DNA of 9,966 nt from an uncultured Pseudomonadota bacterium (lineage in GTDB: Bacteria; Pseudomonadota; Gammaproteobacteria; Burkholderiales; SG8-41). This document shows, in pieces, positions 5,678 to 9,966 of the stretch. A program made the position numbers and the translations under genes. Each line of letters starts with the position of its first letter. The first letter of the stretch is position 1. The notes under the pieces were generated by a model. The model had not been told where the DNA came from, did no database searches, and worked only from the letters and a program-made list of their open reading frames with translations. Location: assembly GCA_946885605.1 (NCBI GenBank), contig CAMPGR010000132.1, positions 1 to 9,966 of the forward strand, read 5' to 3'.

Positions 5678-6703
5678 CTAGTTCTTGGCGAGGCCCAACT
5701 CCGCGAGGCCTTCGCGCATGAGCCCGTAGTGCATCTTCAGCCCTTCGCTGCAGTCCTTCGAGCCCGCGAACTTCGCGATCCAGCCGCGGCGCTCGACATT
5801 CTGCTTCCACTCCGCGGTTTCGCTCATCTTCTTCATCACGCCCTCCCAGTACGCGACCTGCTCGGGCGTCATCGCTTTGGCGCCCACGATCGCGCGGAAC
5901 GCTTCGACGTGCACGTCGGCGCCCAGCTCCTTGAAGGACGGCACCTGCGCGAGCGCCCCGCCCACGCGTTCCGGCGTCGAGACCGCGAGCGCGCGGATCT
6001 TGCCCGATGCCACATGCGGGATAAGGCTCGAGTGCGGATTCAGCACGGCATCGATGTGCCCGCCGAGCAGCGCGGCAAGGGCGTTTGAAAACGCCGGGAA
6101 CACGATGGTCTTCAGTTTCTTCGCGTCGCCGCCCGCCGACTTGGTGGCGAGCGCAATCGTGATGTGCCCGGAGCCGCCGAACGCGGTGCCCACCGCAACG
6201 CTGAGCGAAGCGGCATTTTCCTTGAGGATCGCGAGGAGCTCCTTGCCGCCCTGGATCGGTGAGTCGGCCCGCACGGCGAGACCCGACGCTTCGCTGAACA
6301 ACTGCGCGATGCAGGTGAGATCGGTGTAGTGCAGGGTGCTGCGGCCGCTGATGTGATTGGTGAGCAGATTGCCGGTCATGAGGGAGATGTGGTGGCCGCC
6401 CGCGCCGTTCTGGTTGAGCCACTTCCAGGCGATGTCGCCGCCGGCGCCGGGCTTGTTGACGACCGTCGTGGTCACTTCGATCAGCTTGTTGTTGTGCAAC
6501 GCCTGGTCGATCGCGCGTACCACCCGATCGGAACCGCCGCCCGCGCCCGAGGGCGAAACGAACTCGACGTTGTGGTCGGGCTTCCAGCCCTGCGCGGCAA
6601 CAGTGAGCGGTATTGCAAGGAGCCCGGCGCATGCGAGGGCGCGGCCCCGCACAAAGGCGGGTTTACGCACGCGCTGCCGTAGATCCGTAACGGTTCGGTT
6701 CAT
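5678..6703 (-). CDS. Divergent Bug/TctC-type substrate-binding protein (Bug 2)
   Basis: 341-residue predicted periplasmic binding protein. The N-terminus has a long basic stretch (residues 1-20, six Arg/Lys) before a hydrophobic core ACAGLLAIPLTVA, with likely cleavage at AAQ-GW near residues 38-39. The usual YPxRPI opening of the family is replaced by KPDHNVEFVSPSGAGGGSD, but the GxGGxxD turn, VVNKPGAGGDIAW and VASGKIRALAVSTPER show it is a TctC-type protein. It is more distant from the other two binding proteins than they are from each other and carries an extra C-terminal tail (CSEGLKMHYGLMREGLAELGLAKN region). The ATG at 6703 has AAGGAGG seven nt upstream on the complement. It follows the GntR/FCD gene by 40 bp and is probably in the same transcript. 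Ligand unknown. Confidence 0.9.
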   Translation of the reverse strand: MNRTVTDLRQRVRKPAFVRGRALACAGLLAIPLTVAAQGWKPDHNVEFVSPSGAGGGSDRVVRAIDQALHNNKLIEVTTTVVNKPGAGGDIAWKWLNQNGAGGHHISLMTGNLLTNHISGRSTLHYTDLTCIAQLFSEASGLAVRADSPIQGGKELLAILKENAASLSVAVGTAFGGSGHITIALATKSAGGDAKKLKTIVFPAFSNALAALLGGHIDAVLNPHSSLIPHVASGKIRALAVSTPERVGGALAQVPSFKELGADVHVEAFRAIVGAKAMTPEQVAYWEGVMKKMSETAEWKQNVERRGWIAKFAGSKDCSEGLKMHYGLMREGLAELGLAKN

Positions 6704-6743
6704 TTCTTTCCTCCTTCGAGCTTGTCGTAGAGTCGGGGGGTTA

Positions 6744-7484
6744 TCAGCGCGGGGCGTGTTGCGCCGGCGCTGCGAGACGTTCGCGTACGAGTTCCGCGGT
6801 CCTCGTGAAGTGCCGGTTGATGAGCTGGACAGCCTTGTCGGCATTACGTCCAAGCGCGGCGTCCAGCATCAGCTTGTGCTCGTCCTGCCGCGGCTGCTTC
6901 CGCTCGACGCTAGATATGCGCGAGAGATGCCGGTAGCAGTCCGCGGCGTCGAACAACTGCTCGCAGAAGTCTTCCAGCCACCGCGACCCGCACGCTGAGA
7001 TCAACTCAGCATGAAAGAGGCGATGGGCCTTCTCCCAATCCGGGTTGTAGGTCGCGCCTGACTCGCCGGTGCGATGCCGTGGAATGCGCGAGAGGCGGTG
7101 GTACGCGAGCAGCGCGCGCTCTTCCCACGCAAGATCGCCGTGCGCGATCGACTCTCTCAGGGCGATCTCGTTTAGCCAGCACCGCGTCTTCGTGAGCTGC
7201 AGCAGATGCTGCGCGTCGAGGGCGGTCACCGCAAAGCCGCGGCGATCGGACTGACTGACGAGCCCTACGCGTGAGAGGCGGTTGAGCGCTTCGCGCATGG
7301 GGCTCAAGCCCATGCCATAGCGCTCGCAAAGATGCTGGATCGCGAGCTTCTGGCCGGGAGAGAACTGTGCCGAGATGATGTCCTCGCGCAGCCGCTCGTA
7401 CGCGGTGGAGGCGAGCGTGGCCGAGCCGTGCCCATTGCGCCGTCCGTTTGCGGTCGCCGCGGTCTTTACGCGTGGTTCGGCCAT
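6744..7484 (-). CDS. GntR-family transcriptional regulator, FCD (FadR-C-terminal) subfamily
   Basis: 246-residue DNA-binding regulator. After a 20-residue polar N-terminus, the winged helix-turn-helix spans about 25-90 (AYERLREDIISAQFSPGQKL; recognition region LSPMREALNRLSRVGLV 60-76; wing SQSDRRGFAVTAL). The all-helical FCD ligand-binding domain follows (about 95-235). Candidate metal ligands are H158 (AHRLFH), H203 (DEHKLML) and H225 (NRHFTRT). The position four residues before H158, Asp in many FCD proteins, is His154, as in the AHRxFH subgroup. FCD regulators usually bind organic acids and repress adjacent catabolic genes. Here it is divergent from the CMD-Bug 3-amidohydrolase operon and upstream of Bug 2, so it most likely controls both sides. 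The ATG at 7484 was chosen because the upstream in-frame stretch is the AT-rich control region; its ribosome binding site (AGAGAG) is weak. Confidence 0.92.
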   Translation of the reverse strand: MAEPRVKTAATANGRRNGHGSATLASTAYERLREDIISAQFSPGQKLAIQHLCERYGMGLSPMREALNRLSRVGLVSQSDRRGFAVTALDAQHLLQLTKTRCWLNEIALRESIAHGDLAWEERALLAYHRLSRIPRHRTGESGATYNPDWEKAHRLFHAELISACGSRWLEDFCEQLFDAADCYRHLSRISSVERKQPRQDEHKLMLDAALGRNADKAVQLINRHFTRTAELVRERLAAPAQHAPR

Positions 7485-7545
7485 GGTGCTCTCTTTCTCT
7501 GCAGCATCTAATTGCTTGCTGCTCAGCCAATAATCGATTAATCGT

Positions 7546-7573
7546 TTATCATGGTAGTGTTTTCGATTATATT
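7546..7573 (+). promoter_or_regulatory. Candidate promoter for the CMD-Bug 3-amidohydrolase operon
   Basis: TTATCA (7546-7551, four of six to TTGACA) and TATATT (7568-7573, five of six to TATAAT) are separated by 16 nt. Transcription would begin near 7580, giving a leader of about 40 nt before the ATG at 7621. The middle CGATT element lies within the spacer, so binding there would block polymerase. Confidence 0.4.
7566..7571 (-). promoter_or_regulatory. Candidate -10 box of the GntR-Bug 2 operon
   Basis: A perfect TATAAT reads on the minus strand at 7571-7566, overlapping the plus-strand -10 box. No good -35 is found 16-18 nt upstream (CGATAA at 7594-7589 at 17 nt), so activity might depend on help from a regulator. 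It would leave a leader of about 75 nt before the GntR ATG. Confidence 0.35.
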
Positions 7574-7620
7574 TGGCAACGGCTCCATTTATCGATTTTT
7601 CATTTTGCGAAAAGGTCAGC

Positions 7621-8187
7621 ATGTCGCGTATTCCTCTCATCTCTGCCGAGGAAGAACTGAGCCCCGCGCAACGCCGGGTGGTGGATCAGATACTCGGCCG
7701 GCGGGGCGGCAGGATCCCCGGACCGTATCGCCTCTCGCTGCACTGCCCTGAGCTGACGGAGGCGTGGCATCCACTCGGCGAGACGCTGCGCTTGAAGAGC
7801 AGCTTTCCGCTCCGGCTGAGCGAGCTTGCGATCCTCATCGCAGCGCGCTGCTGGGATTGCGACTATGTGTTCAACGCCCACGCGCAGCATGCACTGAAAG
7901 GCGGCGTGAGCCAGGCGGCGATCGATGCGATGACGCGCGGGGAGCATCCCGCGTTCGACAAGCCGGACGAAGCCGCACTCTACGACTACGGCATGGAGCT
8001 CTTCGAACGCCATGCTGTGAGCGACGCGACGTATGACTGCGCGCTCCGGTTGTTCGGCGTGCCTGGCATGGTGGAGCTCACCGCGCTCATGGGGTATTAC
8101 GGGATGGTGGCGATGACACTGGTCGCGCACGGCATGCCGCTGCCCGAGGGCGTGCAGCCCCCGCTCACAAAAAAGAACAGGAAGTGA
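7621..8187 (+). CDS. Carboxymuconolactone decarboxylase (CMD/AhpD-like) family protein
   Basis: 188-residue cytoplasmic all-helical protein of the CMD superfamily. The family core is at about 62-105: LRLSELAILIAARCWDCDYVFNAHAQHALKGGVS, with the conserved Glu68 and His87, then the G-x-S/G-V-S turn and the AIDAMTRGE helix. C77-x-x-C80 is present, but His87 is seven residues after the second Cys; AhpD-type peroxidase proteins have C-x-x-C-x-x-x-H, so thiol redox activity is doubtful. Many such proteins lie in aromatic or carboxylic acid catabolic clusters without a proven reaction; gamma-carboxymuconolactone decarboxylase itself is shorter. The ATG at 7621 is preceded by AAAGG after 5 nt; an in-frame ATG at 7573 lacks a ribosome binding site and falls on the promoter. 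Bug 3 begins at or within a few bases of its stop codon, so translation is likely coupled. Confidence 0.88.
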   Translation: MSRIPLISAEEELSPAQRRVVDQILGRRGGRIPGPYRLSLHCPELTEAWHPLGETLRLKSSFPLRLSELAILIAARCWDCDYVFNAHAQHALKGGVSQAAIDAMTRGEHPAFDKPDEAALYDYGMELFERHAVSDATYDCALRLFGVPGMVELTALMGYYGMVAMTLVAHGMPLPEGVQPPLTKKNRK

Positions 8188-8189
8188 AT

Positions 8190-9176
8190 GTGAAGATGAA
8201 GCGACGAATTCTCTGGAGGTCCGCTGCGAGCCTCGTGCTCGCCATGCTTCCCATCGCGGTGTCGAGCGCTTCGGCCGTCTATCCCGACCGCCCGATACGG
8301 CTCATCGTCGGCCAGGCGCCCGGCGGCGCGACGGACATCGTTGCGCGTGCGTTCGCCAAGGTGCTTGCCGACGAGCTGGGCCAGAACGTCGTCGTCGACA
8401 ATCGCACCGGAGCGGGCGGAACGATAGGCGCCACGCTGGCGGCCAATTCAGCTCCAGACGGCTATACGCTGCTGCTGGGAACGAACGGTCCCATCGCGAT
8501 CGCGCAGCACATCATGTCGAAGCTGCAGTACGACCCCGAGAAGGCGTTCGAGCCGGTCGCGCTCTTTTCACAGGTGCCGTATATCGTCGTGACGCACCCA
8601 TCGGTGAAAGCGGCGACGCTCGGCGAGCTCGTTGCGCTTGCGAAGTCGCGCCCGGGGGAGATCCAGTTCGCGTCCTCCGGTCTCGGCAGCACGCCTCATC
8701 TTTGCATGGAGCTTTTCAGGAATCTGACCGGCGTGGACATGCTGCACGTGCCGTATCGCGGCGGTGCGCCGGCGCAGGTCGATCTCGTCGCCGGGCGTGT
8801 CCACGCCTATTGCGCCGGGTTCCCGGCGCTGTCCGGGCACGTGCGCGCAGGGAAGATCCGCGCGCTGGCCGTGACCGCATCCGAGCGCGCGCGGCTGATG
8901 CCCGAGCTTCCGACATCAGCCGAGGCCGGGGTGCCGGGACTCGAAGTCAATGCGTGGAATGGCCTGCTCGCGCCTCGGGGAACGCCGCGGCATGTCATCG
9001 AGCGTCTTTACAAAGCGGTCGTTGCTGCCGCGAATCGTCCGGAGTTCGAAAAAGAGCTGGATGCGCGCGGCGTCGAGAAGCTCGTGCTCGATCCCAAGGC
9101 GTTCGGCGCGTACATCGAGCGCGAGGCCGCGAAATGGGCGCGCGTCGCGAGAGCGGGCAAGCTGAAAGCGCACTGA
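8190..9176 (+). CDS. Bug/TctC-family periplasmic substrate-binding protein (Bug 3)
   Basis: About 328-residue TTT-family binding protein. Signal peptide MKRRILWRSAASLVLAMLPI with likely cleavage after SSASA, leaving VYPDRPIRLIVGQAPGGATD at the mature N-terminus, the family's standard opening. Further family segments are DNRTGAGGTIGATLA, APDGYTLLLGTNG, HVPYRGGAPAQVD and LPTSAEAGVPGLEVNAWNGLLAPRGTP. Three in-frame starts are possible: GTG 8184 (overlapping the CMD stop), GTG 8190 and ATG 8196. AGGAA at 8179-8183 has ideal spacing to 8190 and acceptable spacing (12 nt) to 8196, so 8190 was chosen with limited certainty. It sits between the CMD and amidohydrolase genes in one operon. No membrane TctA/TctB subunits are nearby. 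Ligand unknown; the neighbours suggest a carboxylate or lactone. Confidence 0.93.
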   Translation: MKMKRRILWRSAASLVLAMLPIAVSSASAVYPDRPIRLIVGQAPGGATDIVARAFAKVLADELGQNVVVDNRTGAGGTIGATLAANSAPDGYTLLLGTNGPIAIAQHIMSKLQYDPEKAFEPVALFSQVPYIVVTHPSVKAATLGELVALAKSRPGEIQFASSGLGSTPHLCMELFRNLTGVDMLHVPYRGGAPAQVDLVAGRVHAYCAGFPALSGHVRAGKIRALAVTASERARLMPELPTSAEAGVPGLEVNAWNGLLAPRGTPRHVIERLYKAVVAAANRPEFEKELDARGVEKLVLDPKAFGAYIEREAAKWARVARAGKLKAH

Positions 9177-9197
9177 TTCAATCCACCGGGAGATGCC

Positions 9198-9966
9198 ATG
9201 ATCGTAGACACGCACGTCCACGTCTTTACCGACGATCGCAAGAAATATCCGCAGATCCGGGACACGGATCGCGCGGGAAAGATTCCGTCCATCACCGACA
9301 TCGGTCAGACCGAATGGCCGCTCACCACCGTCGAGATCCTCATGCAGGAAATGGACAAGGCGGGTGTGGACAAGGCGACGCTCGTCCAGGCCTATTTCGT
9401 GTACGAGTACGACAATCGCTACACGATCGACGCGGTGCGCGCGCACCCGCAGCGATTCGCGGCGGTGGTGGTGCTCGATCCGATGGACCCGAAGTCGCCG
9501 GACGAGCTGAGCCGGATGGTGGAGACGCAAGGTGTCGCCGGCATACGTTTCATGCGCGGGCGGCTGCCGGAAAGCTCGCTCGGCAAGCCGGAGACCTTCG
9601 CGCTGTGGGCGCGCATCGAGCAGCTCAGGATCCCGCTCGCCATCAACGACCGCCTGGCGGAGTTGCCGAAGATCAGGAAGCCGATGGAGCGTTATCCCGG
9701 CGTCAAGGTCGCGCTCGAGCACGCATGGGGCCACAAGGTCGGTACGCCGCCCGATTTTGCGCACCTGCAACCGCTCTTCTCGCTCGCGGACAACCCCAAC
9801 GTCCACATCAAGACGGCCATCAACAACATTGCCGCCGCGCGGGAAGAGGGCGGCACGCCGCAGCAGCTCTACACGAAGCTCGTCGAAGTCTTCGGCGCGC
9901 GGCGGATCATGTGGAGCTCGAACTCCCCGGCGCATCCCAAGTTCGGCAGCGTCAAGTCGCGTCTCG
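9198..9966 (+). CDS. Amidohydrolase family 2 (ACMSD/LigI-like) metal-dependent hydrolase, 3' end outside window
   Basis: The first 256 residues of a TIM-barrel amidohydrolase of the ACMSD/2-pyrone-4,6-dicarboxylate lactonase type; the frame is open to the window edge. The N-terminal metal motif is DTHVHVF (H6, H8). Later barrel elements include VDKATLVQAYFVYEYDNRY (about 58-76), GVAGIRFMRGRLP, ALEHAWGH with H175 and H179 as candidate metal or catalytic histidines, and RIMWSSNSPAHP (from 236). The last normally reads G-S-D-x-P with a catalytic Asp; here it is Asn242. Substrates in this family are carboxylated lactones, decarboxylation substrates or related acids; the family name should not be read as a proven reaction. 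The ATG at 9198 follows GGGAG (9188-9192) after 5 nt, and lies 21 bp after the Bug 3 stop. It belongs to the CMD-Bug 3 operon. No signal peptide. Confidence 0.9.
   Translation, partial: MIVDTHVHVFTDDRKKYPQIRDTDRAGKIPSITDIGQTEWPLTTVEILMQEMDKAGVDKATLVQAYFVYEYDNRYTIDAVRAHPQRFAAVVVLDPMDPKSPDELSRMVETQGVAGIRFMRGRLPESSLGKPETFALWARIEQLRIPLAINDRLAELPKIRKPMERYPGVKVALEHAWGHKVGTPPDFAHLQPLFSLADNPNVHIKTAINNIAAAREEGGTPQQLYTKLVEVFGARRIMWSSNSPAHPKFGSVKSRL

Larger units (their letters stand above)
7531..7597. promoter_or_regulatory. Candidate operator array between GntR and CMD genes
   Basis: Three related elements sit at exact 29-bp steps: the perfect palindrome TAATCGATTA (7531-7540), TTTCGATTATA (7561-7571) and TTATCGATTTTT (7589-7600); the CGATT cores start at 7535, 7564 and 7593. 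A further AATCG half-site follows the first (7540-7544). The surrounding 7501-7620 has 46 G+C in 120 bases, far below the flanking genes. The elements straddle the predicted promoters in both directions, which is where an FCD repressor would be expected to bind. Assignment to this regulator is inference. Confidence 0.45.

Noticed and set aside
5673..5685. Inverted repeat AGAAC-CTA-GTTCT between convergent genes as a bidirectional terminator
   Set aside because: The stem is only 5 bp with A/T content and no T-run follows on either strand; it also includes the Bug 2 stop codon. Probably chance.
7485..7640. Longer GntR protein starting upstream at 7640
   Set aside because: The extra residues are encoded by the AT-rich control region and overlap the divergent CMD start; GntR/FCD proteins of about 230-250 residues start near the ATG at 7484.

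Overview
The window reads as a chromosomal segment of a GC-rich Gram-negative proteobacterium, most likely a betaproteobacterium of the Burkholderiales type. The main reason is the presence of three periplasmic tripartite-tricarboxylate-transporter (TTT) substrate-binding proteins of the Bug/TctC family within about 6 kb; large expansions of this family are typical of Bordetella, Cupriavidus and comamonad relatives. This is inference from gene content, since no rRNA or other phylogenetic marker is present. Eleven protein-coding genes are supported. No tRNA, rRNA, CRISPR array, insertion sequence or phage gene was seen.

Layout. (1) Positions 1-69 hold nothing I can name. (2) Positions 70-2017, minus strand, transcribed from high to low coordinates: a small VOC/glyoxalase-fold protein, a YciI-like DGPF-motif protein and an Asp-box (BNR) beta-propeller protein. 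The last two overlap by 4 bp. (3) Positions 2018-2296 are a 279-bp gap carrying a GC-rich inverted repeat of a kind often dispersed in proteobacterial genomes. (4) Positions 2297-3484, minus strand: a second VOC protein with all four metal ligands, followed 12 bp later by a metallo-beta-lactamase-fold protein with a flavodiiron-type ligand set. (5) Positions 3485-3595 are a 111-bp divergent control region with a good sigma70-like promoter on the plus strand. (6) Positions 3596-5659, plus strand: Bug protein 1 and a Gfo/Idh/MocA oxidoreductase, both starting with TTG behind strong ribosome binding sites. (7) Positions 5678-7484, minus strand: a GntR/FCD regulator followed by a divergent Bug protein (Bug 2). 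(8) Positions 7485-7620 are an AT-rich divergent control region with three CGATT-containing elements at exact 29-bp intervals. (9) Positions 7621-9966, plus strand: a carboxymuconolactone-decarboxylase-like (CMD) protein, Bug protein 3 and an amidohydrolase cut by the window edge.

How the genes may work together. The right two thirds look like two divergently transcribed catabolic modules, 2297-5659 and 5678-9966+, meeting tail to tail with 18 bp between them. Each pairs Bug-type solute capture with small cytoplasmic enzymes: VOC, MBL and Gfo/Idh/MocA in the first; CMD-like and amidohydrolase in the second. The second has its own GntR/FCD regulator. The picture is uptake and processing of organic acids or ring-cleavage-like compounds, but no substrate can be named from sequence. 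No TctA or TctB membrane subunits are in the window, so the three binding proteins are orphans here. I did not find a clearly new kind of system. The most interesting points are the spaced repeats in the GntR control region, the changed catalytic-motif residues in the Gfo/Idh/MocA protein and the amidohydrolase, and the flavodiiron-type MBL protein without a flavodoxin domain.
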